Shown: one piece after another, positions 45,126 through 57,705 of the stretch
Layout: every line of letters begins with the position of its first letter
How positions within the stretch are numbered: the stretch's first letter is position 1
NCBI RefSeq assembly: GCF_947242115.1
Contig: NC_074726.1
Location: forward strand, 4,234,451-4,298,450
Source of the DNA: Biomphalaria glabrata
Taxonomy: Eukaryota > Mollusca > Gastropoda > Planorbidae
Length of the DNA: 64,000 bases
Direction of reading: 5' to 3'
Notes under the pieces: model-generated
What the model was told of the DNA's origin: nothing
Seen by the model: only the letters and a program-made list of their open reading frames with translations
Databases searched by the model: none
Program-made: the position numbers and the translations under genes

Positions 45126-45854
45126 TATAACTAGCATGCATTTGAATGAAGCACATGATGGAATGATGAAACCTTTTCATATTTGACATCAGCGTTTATA
45201 ACATCTGTCATGGGGGGGGGGGGAAGTCATTTGTCTTCTCTGTGTGACCAGGTTTTAAGCTCATAGATATATCGATAATTGCAGTGGACATTTTTCTCTC
45301 GCGTGAATTAAAGCTTGTCAGCGCACCCATCACCAGTGTTGTGGCACATTAACCTGGTATGATCTGAGAGGCAGATACTAGAACCAAGGCCGGCTACTGA
45401 CCTCTTTAACTCTTAACTCGGAAACAAAAAAAAATTACAGTAGGCCGACCAAAGATTAAAGAAGTGGCTCTCAAAAAAAAAATACAGAATTAAGAAGCTC
45501 TCTCTCTCGAGTTGCTTCCATGGTTTCAAATAATACTTAACAAGCATATATATATATATGCGTGTAAACCTATGTTGTTTATAAACTATCATCATATGTT
45601 TTTCAAATGCGACCAGTAAAATAGTTTCTCATAAAGTCACTTATCTGGCTGTTGGAGTGTCTACTGAAGAGAAGAGATTGTGTGTAAAAGTGTTTAGGAG
45701 CAAAGGAATGCTGGGAATGAGAGATTTACACTGAGGGTGAACTCTTTAAGCAGTGCTGGTCTACATGAACAATTGACAAACACTGAATAACGACACTGTT
45801 TTCATTTTAAAGCTAGTACCTTTGTAACACTATCGACTGTGTTTTTTTTTTTTT
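45126..45854. other. No gene seen
   Basis: AT-rich with a G10 run at 45212-45221. Confidence 0.4.
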
Positions 45855-46205
45855 ACAAAAATTACATCAATTCACATTGTCTGGTAAAAACGTTTGTACC
45901 CATTATTTCTCCCACACCCATTATTGGATCAAGTTGAAACTTTGCACAATTATTTTTTGAGAAAGACAAGACACGAATCAGTAAAACATAAACCCTATTA
46001 GTCAATTAATTATTTTGTTTGATACAAGCAAGGGAAATTAATCCTTCTGATACGACTGACTGAATATGTAGGTTTTCTTCCTCTTAAATAATTGAACATG
46101 TTATTTAATTATTGGTAGTTACTTATTTTGTTTTGACTATCGAATAAGGGAAATAACTTCTACATTATTGAGAGACATAGCTGTAAGTGTAGATTTTCCC
46201 CTTTA
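45855..46205 (-). repeat. Dispersed repeat R3, reverse, plus partial second copy
   Basis: TTATTTCTCCCACACCCATT, ATTGGATCAAGTTGAAACTT and GTCAATTAATTATTTTGTTT, then a second AATTATTGGTAGTTACTTA...AAGGGAAATAA block. Confidence 0.7.
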
Positions 46206-47317
46206 GATAAACTTTTTTTATGGATTAAAAAAAAAAATTGCTTGTATATTATTTATTTCATTGTTAACACACTTAGCTATATACGTTAGAAGCTACCGAT
46301 AATAATGTTTTTTAGAACTGCTGTTATTGTGTATCATAGTTTGGTTTCTTATACGAGATAAGGGGCAGGGGGTGATATCAAGATAACGCTAAGACTGTTT
46401 CATTAAATGTATTAATTTTGCCACTCGTGTCGAATTATCAAGATGATTGTGAAAGTTATTGTGGTCAATGCAAAATGAATAAAGTGGTTTTAATGCATAT
46501 TTATAGCTAGCCCCCCCCCCCTCCCTCGAACTTTAAAAAATGCAAGTGGCTCTTGAGTTAAGCGCGTGGTTGTCGATGGTATCATTCAGTGTCACCCCCT
46601 TGACACTATCGGTTTTTTGTATTGGTAATGAATCATCCAGATTCTACTTCCATTTCTCCGCTTTGTATTGCCTGCCATTTCAATAAGGACTAGTTGATTG
46701 GCGTCTTATAAGACCACTTCAAATACAATTATAACTACGCATCTGTGTTTGAATGAGACTTGACATGAAGCTTACTGCTTGGGCGTAGAATGTCTGACTG
46801 CTGAGCTTGATGTAACGAGACTGAATACTTTTTATGTTTGACCAGAGAGTTTGGACCGTTGTTTTGATGGTCAGGCTATAGGTTGTAAGCTAGACATTAA
46901 CCTGCTTAATGGAGTAGTATACTACTTATGAAGTGAAATTGAGTTTTAGGTCTGTAGTATGGACCAGACTTGATACTTTTCCCCTTTTACTGCTGTCTTA
47001 GTTTTTTAAGCAAGGTCTATGTTTTTTTTAAATTCTTTATTGTTACTAAGACATAGTCTAATTCAGAAGTATAGATAATGCCTATCATATTTCTGCTTTC
47101 TATATGAAGTTTGATAACTGCAAGTCGTGTCTAAACAGAGTATCCTGACTTTGACTTAATTGTAATCTGTGAGAGACACGCGGACGTAGCTAGATAAAAA
47201 AACAAACAAACAAAAAACAAAACCCAACATACTAACAAATTAACCACTCTGCTATTGAGCTCCTTAAGACTAGATAAGATAGTATACTTATTATTGTTTC
47301 AATTTAGAGCGTCGACC
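46206..47317. other. No gene or repeat recognised
   Basis: AT-rich; C10 run at 46510. Confidence 0.4.
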
Positions 47318-47560
47318 TACAAAGGGGACTAATTTAGCTTTAACCGCCACTTCAGTCAAGTACAATTAATTTCCCTTGTTCGAGATACCAAACAAAATAA
47401 TTAAGGAATTGTTTTTTTTTTTTTTTTTTAAATTGACTCTTGTGTTGTTAGGTAAAAGAAATAATTGTGCAAAATTTCAGCTTGATCCGAGATTGGGGGT
47501 CGGAGATATAACGTGTACACACTTTTACCACACTCACAGTTATAAGCTTTGTAAAGCCAA
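47318..47560 (+). repeat. Dispersed repeat R3
   Basis: CAAAGGGGACTAATTTAGCT, ATTTCCCTTGTTCGAGATAC, TTGTTAGGTAAAAGAAATAA, CAGCTTGATCCGAGATTGGG, then a shortened ACACTTTTACCACACTCAC and TATAAGCTTTGTAAA. Confidence 0.8.
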
Positions 47561-47816
47561 TGTCAAGGACGTAATATTAAACTGTTGCCAACTAAATAAT
47601 AATGAAAAAAAACAGCTTTGTTCTAGTAGCAAAAGATCTTGTACATTCTATTTCACTGAACGGAAAAGTGCACACATAGTATACACCCCTTCATAATACT
47701 TTCGTATTTTGTACACCCTGATACACCAAAGTAAAAATCTTGCTCTTCATGAATTTGGCTCCCATCTATATTCCCCCCCCTCCTCATTATATGTGATTTT
47801 TTTCTGTGTTTACACT

Positions 47817-48208
47817 AACCCTTAAGGCTGTTTTAGAATGAGTGCACACACAATGGAATTACAATGAGGTAGTTCCGAATCTCTGACCTACTTTATAAAA
47901 AGTCACGTGACTGTGGTCTTATACATGGCAATAATGGCAATATCTTCCAAGATGTAGATCTAGATTTAGTGCTGGTCTAGATCTAGTAGACCTACTAAAT
48001 AATCATAAAAATTAGTGAATTATTGTAACATACATTTTATTACTTAAAGATGTATGAATCTAGACTATTTTCATGTTTAAATTACAATGAAATCAATGAG
48101 GTCATTAATGTAAACAACACACCCACGTGACTGAGAAGAGATCCGGAACTGCCCTACCCCATTCTGATGTTGAGAGGCTAAACTACCACACGCGTTTTAA
48201 GGGTTAAA
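47817..48208. mobile_element. MITE candidate with imperfect inverted ends
   Basis: Left TAACCCTTAAGG, AATGAGGTAGTTCCGAATCT and AGTCACGTGAC. The right end, reverse-complemented, reads TAACCCTTAAAA, AATGGGGTAGGGCAGTTCCG and AGTCACGTGGG in the same order. No clear target duplication. Confidence 0.55.
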
Positions 48209-49984
48209 AAAGTTTAAAATTCTGTTCTAAATTGTTATTTTTTATACCCTTTCCTCTGCAACATCCTCGATGACGACAGCATGGCCGCTAACGTTGTAGA
48301 TTTGTATTTGTTTGATCGCTTTGCGATCCTTGTCTTCTCGTCCTTAGAAGATTGTCACGATCAATTTACAACTCTAAGCAATGTCAACGGCAATTGGTGC
48401 CAACTAGATTATCCAAATAAGTTTGTGTTTAAAAGCGAAGGAGCTTAGTCGTTTAATTTTACAGCGTACACATTTGAATGTGTACACAATTGATCATACA
48501 CTTTAAACTACAGAACTGAACACTTCCTCCTTTTTTTGCACACCGGATACGCCATATTCATCGTTATCCGCCATAGTTGAAAATGTCTATGCCATTCTGC
48601 ACGGAAGTTATGCCACCTTTCTTAGAAGTACAGACTTCGCGGAATTCAGAGGTTTAGTGCGCAAGGATATCTGTCCAGTGATATATATTCTACGGCTTCA
48701 TGTGGGTTCGTTAAGTTCTTCCATGACTCTACCCTCAAAAAATGTTTCAAAAACTCATCCGTCAACCTTAGGGGTTGGTGATGGAGGTGAAGCAATGAGT
48801 AGAGCATCATCACTACCTCCCCTCCCCTGAATCCTGTGATGTCTATTTTATATAATGACTCTTAATCCGGAGTTATTTTCCCCACACATTCTCATGATTG
48901 TCATTTTTTTTCCCGTTTTGTCAGCTTTTCTTTTGTATCACGAGAATGCAGTAAGAATCTTTTATAGTTATTACTTTGATAACGTCACCAATAGCCCATA
49001 GCCTAAGGATAAAATATACGTTAAAACTTTTAAATTATGTTAGCTATTAAGGTCGCTATTAAAGAGAGCGTAATTTTCCGCCTTGTCAATAGGTGCCTGA
49101 TTTTCCGGTGCCTAAATTTCCAGACACCAATCATTTATTATGTATTTAAAATACATAATGATAATTTTAAAAAGAATCACAGGGGAACATTTAACATAAT
49201 TATATATCTTATATCCTTGAAATAGCATAGTTGGCAGGTGATATTTAATGTGTATTTGCAAGTCACCATAGGCATGCAGAGAGGTTCACAATGACTATTC
49301 AATAGTCCAACAGTTCATTGTGTTTCAACTTGAAATGGTCAAGTGTATTGAATAATAATAGCATGACCCAACAGGGGATAACCTTTATTTGCCTAGTTCC
49401 CACAAAAGCATACATCTCAAAAGGCTCGGAATGCATTCCAAATGTTTTGTATTGTAGCCTAGCTAGTGTCACGATGTTTGAGCCCTAAATGGACGTTGTT
49501 ACGTAATTTGTTAGGAAATCTGTGTTAATTGTGGCTAAACCTGGCGTCCATGACCTTCGACCAATGCGTACTGGTGATCTTTCTAGTAGATTGTCACGCA
49601 TGACTAGCCCTGTAGTACACGGCAGACAGATCTCCCACCAACCCCTCCAAGTGCACTCGGCGCCCCCCCCTCCCAACTTTCCACTTTAAATCAACATTCC
49701 AGGCTCTTGGGGTCTTCGCTTGGGCATTTAACTTTGGTGGCGGTCAAGGTCTTGATAGCGTGGCGAGTATCCGCTGAAACCATCGGTGGTCATTATCACC
49801 GGTCAGCAGGTCTTCTATTTCACATGTCATTCCTCCAGCGTAGCGGTAGAGCTCACAAAGAGATCTCCTTGACCTATTGACCACAGATAGCAAGATAGCT
49901 CTGAAGTAAACCGAGGCTTTCATTGAAAAAAACAACAACAAATGTTGCGTTCACGTTGTTGGCTGAACCACATGGAAGAAAAGA
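48209..49984. other. No supported gene
   Basis: 49480-49950 is less AT-rich and open on the minus strand in short pieces, with no recognised domain or splice framework. Confidence 0.35.
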
Positions 49985-50150
49985 AATTTTATAAGAAATT
50001 TATAAATCACCTGGGCTGAAAAGAAAATATTTATAAATCACCTGGGCTGAAAAGAAAATATTTATAAATCACCTGGGCTGAAAAGAAAATATTTATAAAT
50101 CACCTGGGCTGAAAAGAAAATATTTATAAATCACCTGGGCTGAAAAGAAA
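49985..50150. repeat. Minisatellite, 31-bp unit, about 5 copies
   Basis: Unit TTTATAAATCACCTGGGCTG plus AAAAGAAAATA. Nearly identical copies. Confidence 0.95.
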
Positions 50151-50294
50151 GCAAAGCGAAATAAAAAAAAAAACAAAATACGTATACAAAAACAAAAGCT
50201 TGTATGAGGAGTAAGAACTGCACAATTACCGCAATGTCTCTCTCAATACTGCAAGATTTATCTCCTTTTTCTATATAAAACGAAATTTAATTAT

Positions 50295-50445
50295 CACGAA
50301 TAAATGAACTAATTGGTTAATTTTTGGATAGCTTCCTGTGCTGTCATAGACAAAGAATGATTGGTCTGAGAAGTAGAAAGTGGGAGGAATAAGGTATCAA
50401 AGATTTTGACCAAACAGACGGAGTGAGTTAGTGTAAGCTTTGGAA
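50295..50445 (+). repeat. Dispersed repeat R3, diverged
   Basis: ACTAATTGGTTAATTTTTGG, GTGGGAGGAATAAGGTA and GACCAAACAGACGGAGTGAG, then TTAGTGTAAGCTTTG. Confidence 0.65.
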
Positions 50446-50636
50446 CAATCAGACCAGACGTAAACACGTTCTTTGATAAGATTTCAAACTACATACAATA
50501 TGGACACTTCCTTGTCTATTTTTGTGAATTGTACTATATCAGCTGATCTGGCACCTTTTTTCCCTTCAGCTCTCTGGATTGTATCTTCGCTCAAACTGCA
50601 GTTGCTTCTTTGCTTTTATAGTCAAATATAAAGTTT

Positions 50637-50884
50637 CCCCTTTCAGACCTTCCGACCTATGGGGCAGATGATGTAAAGGTAATTTGTGTCTATGGCCCAC
50701 GGTTAACGAGGGTGTATTGTGGCCAGCACAAGGAACAACCGCCTTTACTTTTCTGCAACTAATGTCAGGTACCCTTTAGACTCAGAGACGCCCTAAAGAA
50801 TCCGAAAGTAAAAATCTCAATCTTCACCAGTATTCTAACCCCGGTCCGGAAGCCAAGGAATATACCACTCAGCCATCGAGCCTC
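50637..50884 (-). mobile_element. SINE family 1
   Basis: Reverse, near full length: CCCCTTTCAGACCTTCCGAC, GGGCAGATGATGTAAAGGTA, TTAACGAGGGTGTATTGTGG, GTCAGGTACCCTTTAGACTC, and a degraded B box near 50835. Confidence 0.8.
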
Positions 50885-51408
50885 CTTTGCATGTATAGAC
50901 TTCGCATTTATAGATTAAAAAATGTTTGGATATTTCGTATCATTAAAAAAAAACACAAAAAAACGATACAACTTTTGAACTTTGTCGGGAAAATACAAAC
51001 AAAACAAAACAGCACACATTTAATGGAAGCACTTTCACAGAAGTTGAATAATTGATGAACACAAATTTTTATACATCAGTAATTGCTTTCGCTTGTTCCA
51101 ATGTATGTGTGCGTCTTTTGTGTGCGTGGGTGTTAGTTCCCGTGTTTCTAATTCACTTTCGTCTCACTTTATGTCGTCTGTTGATGTCAAACCCCAACCC
51201 TAACCCCAACCTATCGTAACTCTTTTTTTCTGTGACCCCCCATCTTTCATTCCTATTCTGTTAAAATCAACCCAAGGGACCGTAAGGAAGATTTTTTTTT
51301 CTGTGTTTGGTAAATTGTCAGTGTGTTGGAAGCCATTGCCCGCTCACTTTGATCGCTTTCGATATATTCATTTTAACCAGAATTCTTCGTATTGAAAAAT
51401 TGTAATAA
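50885..51408. other. No gene seen
   Basis: AT-rich. Confidence 0.4.
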
Positions 51409-51470
51409 TATTATCTTATCTTATAAAATATAGACGTTACTTCAGAAAAGAAGATGGTTATGATGGTATT
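51409..51470 (-). mobile_element. LINE 3' tail, CTTAT-tailed family
   Basis: TATTATCTTATCTTATAAAA, then TAGACGTTACTTCAGAAAAG and AAGATGGTTATGATG. Only the tail remains. Confidence 0.7.
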
Positions 51471-53376
51471 GAGTGGCGAATACGTCTTTTTATGTCATGT
51501 TTAAATGTTGGACCTGGAATCTAATTACGATTTTTTTTTCCTAATTTCCGGAGATATTTGTTTCGATGAAAAAAATTACAGATATTCTTTTAAACCAAAT
51601 AAACAGTTTAATAACCCAAGTAGAAATCAAAGACAGATTGTACATACACTTTAAACTTACAATATAACTTTAATTTCAATTACAGATTCACAAAAGTAGA
51701 CTTAACACGTAGCTTGAGCTTATTTAGAGACCCCGATTTGTACATATACCATCTCTAAAATTAGCTTTTCAGAATTGTAAGAAAGAACTAGAACTCTATT
51801 TTTAACTTCGTTTGCTAAGTAAAATACTACTGGAAGTTCACTGTTGTTTCTCGAAACCGATGTTTTGTTTACACATCTCTTGACGCCAACACCACGTGAT
51901 ATAAAATAAAACACCCTGTGTAATTGTAATAGACTTAGAGACTCACCAAAACATGGCGGACTTCAATCGCGAAATAAAATCTGACGTATTAAGAAAAGCC
52001 ATTGCTACGGTGTGTGCATATATAATATCGGACTAGTAGCCACGGACTTAACGCCACGGACTTGATTCCATATTGTGGTATTAAACATTGTGCTTAGAAG
52101 CAGATCTCATGTTGGTTATTGAGAGCTACAACACATCTTGTGATGCCCGTTGTCAATTAAGGTGCTCCAGTGTAATTCCTTTGGCCTTGTAATAGCCTGC
52201 CTCTCCACGTGAAAACTTGTAAATACTAATCAACGCAAACATTACAGTATATGTGGACCCACTGTTAGGTACACCTAGCTTTTTAGATGATCGTTGCTTG
52301 TGTGGTTTTAAGATTATATTAGCGTGTAACATTGAGTGAAATAATGGTTGCTTTAATTAATTATTGATGTAATCGATAATTGGTCACGACCTTAAAGCGA
52401 ACGTGAGTCGAACTAAATGTAGAGTAATTTCCCTTAGAGAGTTGCATCACGATGATGGGTTCAGCATGAAAAGGTTACCACACAATGTTGGTTGCCCTAA
52501 AACTAATTGTCTCAGTAACACAATAACATCTTTCTTCTTTTGTGATGCTCTGTCTCCAATGTGTGTCCGAGTAATACAAGCGGAACGTAGATCTTGACGG
52601 GTGTTATTTGGTTGATTGTTAGGTTGTAACTCCAGACAGCTAGCCCCACTGAACCGTTGTAGGTGTATTATCGTCTTAGTGTCGAAAGGAATACATTTCA
52701 ACGAACTTCTTTTGAAACAAAAAAAAACCTGCACTTTATAACTTTTAATTAGATGAATGTAGAAAGACGATTTTAATAATAATAACAATGGTAATATATA
52801 TATATAATTCTCTTCTTGGCCCGACCATGCAGGACACCAAAATGAAAAAAGCCACGGAAAGATAACTCTTTTATTTCTGCAAGTCTCAATAGAGTTACCC
52901 CACGTAACTTTCACTTGACAGAGAGCGAGGCTCAGAAAAAAAAAGAGAGGGGGGGGGTGTGTATGCTACGCCGCGGGTCGGCTCGTTTTTTTTTTTATTA
53001 TGCTTGTAATAATATATTGAACATTGTAAAGGAAATACGGATAATGAAGGCTAGAGATATGTGCAGCGCAGACCCAGTTGAGACCTGCATATTTTTCCGC
53101 ATCTCATGCAGACTAAGTCATTATCCTTCAGAGGTCTATTTAATTAAGTATTCTTTTGTTGTTGTTTTTTTGCGCCAGTTTTCAATAATGGCTTTTCTTT
53201 GGGGCTCTCAAATGTGTTCCGTGGCCTTTGTGAGAGCTCCTCTGCAACTGTTTCTTTCAGAGGCCATCTGCTGTCAGCTACATTCCTCCATGCCAGTGAA
53301 GGCGAAATTTCGCTTGAGTTGATCTTAATTAGCGCTTACGAGAGGGGGGGGGGCACCTCTGTTACGCCGTTCTCCT
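51471..53376. other. No supported gene; one weak exon candidate
   Basis: 51953-52009 reads MADFNREIKSDVLRKAIAT before GTGTGT. The ATG sits in an AACATGGCGGAC context, but nothing confirms an exon. The other open frames are unrecognised. Confidence 0.3.
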
Positions 53377-53720
53377 TTAAGTTCGCCTAAGAAGATCGAC
53401 TTTGGCATGCGGTCGTCTCCCATACGCAATAAATCGTCCGACCCAACGCAGCTGTCCAATGGTAATTAGTGCTTCTATACTGTCCACACCGGCCTCCAGA
53501 AGAACATAGTCGTTTGTAATGTGGTCTTGCCAGCGTATGCCCATTACGGTAGGAAGGTGTCTTTGGTGGAAGCGTTCGAGGAGCCTTCGATAGGGCACCC
53601 AGGTCTCAGAGTGGTACAGAAGTGTGGTGAGAACCACTGCTTCATAAACATTGATTTTTATTGCTAGCTGAAGAGACCTATTCCTCCATACTGTCAGTCT
53701 GAGCCGACCACTGCGAAGGA
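53377..53720 (-). mobile_element. LINE ORF C-terminal fragment
   Basis: The minus frame reads VLTTLLYHSETWVPYRRLLE, RFHQRHLPTVMGIRWQDHIT and SIEALITIGQLRWVGRF, the conserved post-RT region of RTE-type LINEs. The 3' part is missing. Confidence 0.8.
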
Positions 53721-54599
53721 CTTACTCATGGTTACATCAGCATCTATTCATTTAACACAAATGAAACATTCGCCATATTCTTACCAATGATTACATCAGA
53801 ATCTATTCAACCAATGGAAACACACACACACACACTCCAAGACGTGGGGGCATTTTAATTTATTAAAAAAAAATACACATAATGTTAGCGTGGAAAAAAA
53901 ATGTTGATAATAGTACATTTCTAAACATTTACATCTACATCTTCATTAAGTAATCCGAATCCTTGTTGACTAGAGTCCCTTTGAGTCAAACACTGTAAAA
54001 AGAGGAAGTTCTCAGTCACAGAATATTTTGTAAAAAAAAAAAATATTCCAGTATACTTTATATTACGTATTGGTATTGATAGGATGCACATTAGTCCAAT
54101 TAACCCCCCCCCCCCCGACACACACACACGCAAACACACACACACACACAAACATTTACTAGACGAACAAAAAACACATCAAAGTAGTTTAAGGTTGGGG
54201 ATTTTTGTTTTTTTTCCAAGACCCAGTTTGACTGAATGAACCCCGCACACACGTTTGATTGTCCGAGCTGGATTCAACACGTACGGTTGATACACATTTT
54301 ATACACATTCATATGTTAATACACATTCATATATTATACTCGTGCACATGTGATTTTTCGAAGAACTGGTTTAAGAGCCCAGGCACAGCAACTATTACAA
54401 AGCGCTTACGTCAATATTTGTACAATGAAATACAATATCATGTAGTTTTTTTTTCTTCTCCCTTGTAAGATCAGCCCGCTTGGCATTAGGGTTACGATTC
54501 TTCACATAAAAGTTACTTCATATAGCTGGAATGTGTAAACTCTAAAAAAAATATTTTTTTTTCTACCATTGTGCGTTAGTTACATCAACTTGAAAGTGA
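53721..54599. other. No gene; (CA)n tracts
   Basis: (CA)n at 53820-53835 and 54117-54150 with a C12 run before the second. The open frame over it is compositional. Confidence 0.45.
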
Positions 54600-54912
54600 A
54601 GTTCCCCTTTCAGACCTTGCGATCTATAGGGCAGATGATGTTAAGGTCATCTGTTTCTTTGGCCAGCGGTTAAAGAGCAGGGTCTCGTGGCCAGCACAAC
54701 GACCGACCCGCCTTTACTTTCATGTACCCATTAGAGTGGCCAGCACAACGACCGACCCGCCTTTACTTTCAGGTACCCATTAGAGTTGGGTGGACTCTAG
54801 GGCGCCATAAAATCCGAAGTTCTAAATCCCAGTCTCCACAAAGATTCGAACTCCAGGACCCCAGGTTCAAAAGCCTTGCGCTTAATAATAACTCAGCCAC
54901 AGGACATCCCCC
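54600..54912 (-). mobile_element. SINE family 1 with internal 49-bp duplication
   Basis: Reverse, near full length. The segment TGGCCAGCACAACGACCGAC...ACCCATTAGAG occurs twice in tandem (54688-54736 and 54737-54785), differing at one base. Confidence 0.85.
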
Positions 54913-55145
54913 CCCCCAAAGTAACATAAAAAAAAACCTTAGTAGAACTGGGGCTCTCATTAAATGGTACACTTTATAATCACAGAGACTATGCAGAAAG
55001 ATCTGGAAAAGATTGATGGGAGCGGGACCCCCGGAATATTCTTCACTACAGTGTTTCCCTGCCGTTTCCCTTAACGGAACACTTCGCACATTCTGGGTAT
55101 TTAGTGGAAAACTTTGTCTTATTTGTTACTAGTTCATTATTCCAG

Positions 55146-55335
55146 TACAGACGTAGACGACGAAAGGAAAATCTTAATCGACCACCGGCGGACAATGGTT
55201 ATGCCTGCTCTGGCTGTGGCAAAATATGTGGGTCACAGCTGGGGCTGCGTAGGCACGGGGAATACTGTATTCTTCATTAATCTTGGGACTCGGAAGACAA
55301 GCCTTATTATTAATAATTATTCCAGTAGTTCGTGG
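55146..55335 (+). mobile_element. LINE ORF end with zinc-finger motif
   Basis: Reads RRRRKENLNRPPADNGYACS then GCGKICGSQLGLRRHGEYC and a stop soon after. This CxxC-x9-HxxxC pattern closes the ORF of some mollusc LINEs. The following 3' UTR words recur at 16788-16870 and near 56775. Confidence 0.65.
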
Positions 55336-55439
55336 AAGACCTATTCAGGACTCGCGGAACTCTGGGGTTCCGCAGAGCACAGTTTGGGAAGCACTGCCGT
55401 ACAGTATTCCGAGGGTCCCGGTGGGAGAGAGTTAACTGT

Positions 55440-55459
55440 GGGGGGGGGGGGGGGGGGGG
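55440..55459. repeat. Poly(G) run
   Basis: An uninterrupted G run of about 20 on the + strand, the longest of several G or C runs in the window. Confidence 0.9.
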
Positions 55460-55637
55460 TTCGTGCTCCGCAAACAACGTGCCAATAGTTGGTGTTGTTC
55501 TGTGGCAAGCATGTTGCCGAAAATTGCATGGACCAACTTCTCTTCAATACTTGAGGTAAGGAATGTCCACTAGTCTACAGCCAACATAACATCGCAGCGG
55601 ACACGACTTCCACTTTTGTTGTTTTTTTTCTGATTCT

Positions 55638-55718
55638 TTAACTCTTTCTCTCCGTAATTATTTACCACATTCTGGTGGAATCAACGTTGGTATATTTAGT
55701 CAAGAGAGAAAGAGTTAA
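55638..55718. mobile_element. 81-bp TTAA mini-MITE, copy 5 (inverted)
   Basis: TTAACTCTTTCTCTCC at the left; the right end AGAGAGAAAGAGTTAA has one change. Interior oriented as in copy 4. Confidence 0.8.
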
Positions 55719-56972
55719 CAACATATTCCTGTATTATTAATGACTTGTACAATAGTTGGTTTAAAATATTTGGGAGGTATTAAAATCTTTCTGAATAGTT
55801 TTTTTTTTTTATGTACTTAAGGCTAATAATTCGATATTTGCCCGTTAGAAAGTTGACCACAGTACTCTGCTCTTAGCTTAGACTGAAAAACAAAAAAGAC
55901 AGAACGCAATTTAACAAAATCAAAGTGTTTAAGGAATTACAAAAATGAAAAATCTAGAATGTTTTAAGAAAAAAGTTTACACTCTTTTACGAGTTTCATA
56001 TGCACTGAATAAAAGCATTTGTTGTACAGTTTCTGAATATTTGTAATGAGCTTTCTAGGCAAGCTTGTTTATTTATTAATGAATTCAACATTTTGACAAA
56101 TAATAGTTTTCATTTTCCATGGTAAATATTCTGTTATTGTGATTTCCCTGTACTGATGTGTTCAGTCTGGTGTCAGATGTGTTAAGTCTGGTGTCAGATG
56201 TGTTGTCTAAGAGTTGCCGCTCCAATTTGATTTGCCCCTGGGCAGAGATAAAGCTAAATAAACCAGACACTCTTAGTATATCCTGATGTGCATTCTTCGG
56301 TGTAAATATAATAGCACTTTATATATATAGGCTACGTGTGTAGTGTGTATATGGGTGTATAAATACATCAAAACTAGGTCAAGAATGGCATTGTAAAGAG
56401 GACATGGAGACCTAGGCCAGAGAAGGATGATGCAACCCCACAACTGCGGAATAACTCTGGAAATAAATATTTGAATATCTTCCCTTGACACTTTCATTCT
56501 TATGTCCACATAGCTTGTAAGAGAAAAAGAGAAAAGAATCTAGATTTATTACCATTGATCGTTGCTTATTATGTTTATCCATTACTGACTTAGTCACTAC
56601 CTTAAGCCTTCACCCCATCCCCCCCCCCTCTTTGTCTTGACTTTTATCTAAGTTCGTGTCATCATTTTAAATAAAGGATATTACAGAGATACTAATTTAA
56701 TACCGTTTTAATACTGGACTTAAAGGATATCGTTTTAAGTGTTATTATATTCTGTTTACTGCACTCCTATTTAATCTTCGGACTCGAAGGCAAGCCTTGT
56801 TATATTCTACAGTTGCTTGCGTTTTACTGTGATGTAAGTTTGTACATTAATTTCCTTTTTATCTTCATAAGACACACATTCTTGGCATTGTTGTCCTTGC
56901 GATCTATTCTCATGTGTTGTATTTTGTATGCGGCTTGTTTAATATTTCCACCGTTTAGTAAAAAGTAAAATT
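55719..56972. other. No supported gene
   Basis: 56150-56205 has three TGTCAGATGTGTT-like short repeats. 56762-56810 is a small LINE 3' UTR piece (AATCTTCGGACTCGAAGGCA). The rest is AT-rich. Confidence 0.4.
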
Positions 56973-57705
56973 CCCTTTTTTAGAGCATAAGATCTATTGG
57001 GCAGACGATGTAAATGTCGTTTGTTCCTGTGGCCCACGGTTAACGAGGGCGTCATGTGGCCGGCACATAGACCAGCCGCCTTAAGGGGGGTACTGGAGTG
57101 CGAAATTTATTTTTTTTATTTTTGCTTTAACTTAATAACTTTTGTTATATTTTACCATATGACAACTCAATTTTAAAAAAATATATATTGAATGTTGTCT
57201 AATGTTTCCGGGTTGCCATGGTAATGGCTGCCATCTTGAATATAAACAAAAATTAGTTCATATAGGAAAATCCTAAAATTTTTCAAAATTGATAAATTTC
57301 AAAGCTAAAAATACTTACACCTTAAAGTATAAAGGTGGCTGGAAGGAGCTAGCTAGATTTTATACATTTTTCCTTAGTATTGTGCGTTTTATGAATGCAT
57401 TCACTCAAAAACAGTGAATTTGTTTTTAAAAAATGTAAAAATTCATGTTTAACATGCATCATTAAAATGCTTTTTTTCGATAAAAAAATGCTATTTTTAA
57501 GAAAATTTTTGTTGCCAGTTTATAAAATACATGTCCAGCTATTTAATTACACCAAAATTGAAAAATCGATTTTTTTTTACCCAAAATTGACTTTTTCACA
57601 CTCCAGTAACCCCTTAACTTTTCCACGACTTATGTCAGGTACCCATTAGAGCTGGGTCGGCTCAGAGGCGCACAAGGATCCCGAAATGAAAAATCCCAGT
57701 CTTCA
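56973..57705 (-). mobile_element. SINE family 1, split by a TTAA element
   Basis: The first piece (56973-57084) has GGGCAGACGATGTAAATGTC and TTAACGAGGGCGTCATGTGG. The second (57614-57705) resumes ACTTTTCCACGACTTATGTC, GGTACCCATTAGAGCTGGGT. The SINE reads continuously if 57085-57613 and one TTAA are ignored. Confidence 0.85.
57085..57613. mobile_element. 529-bp TTAA-target MITE (piggyBac-type), nested in SINE
   Basis: The left end is GGGGGGTACTGGAGTGCGAA. The right end inverted is GGGGTTACTGGAGTGTGAAA. The flanks are TTAA (57081-57084 and 57614-57617), an exact TTAA target duplication as in piggyBac-class elements. The AT-rich interior has no transposase. Confidence 0.85.

Noticed and set aside
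55114-55559. Candidate host gene with zinc finger and Gly-rich run
   Set aside because: The CxxC finger matches the end of LINE ORFs and its 3' UTR recurs elsewhere; the Gly run is the poly(G) tract.
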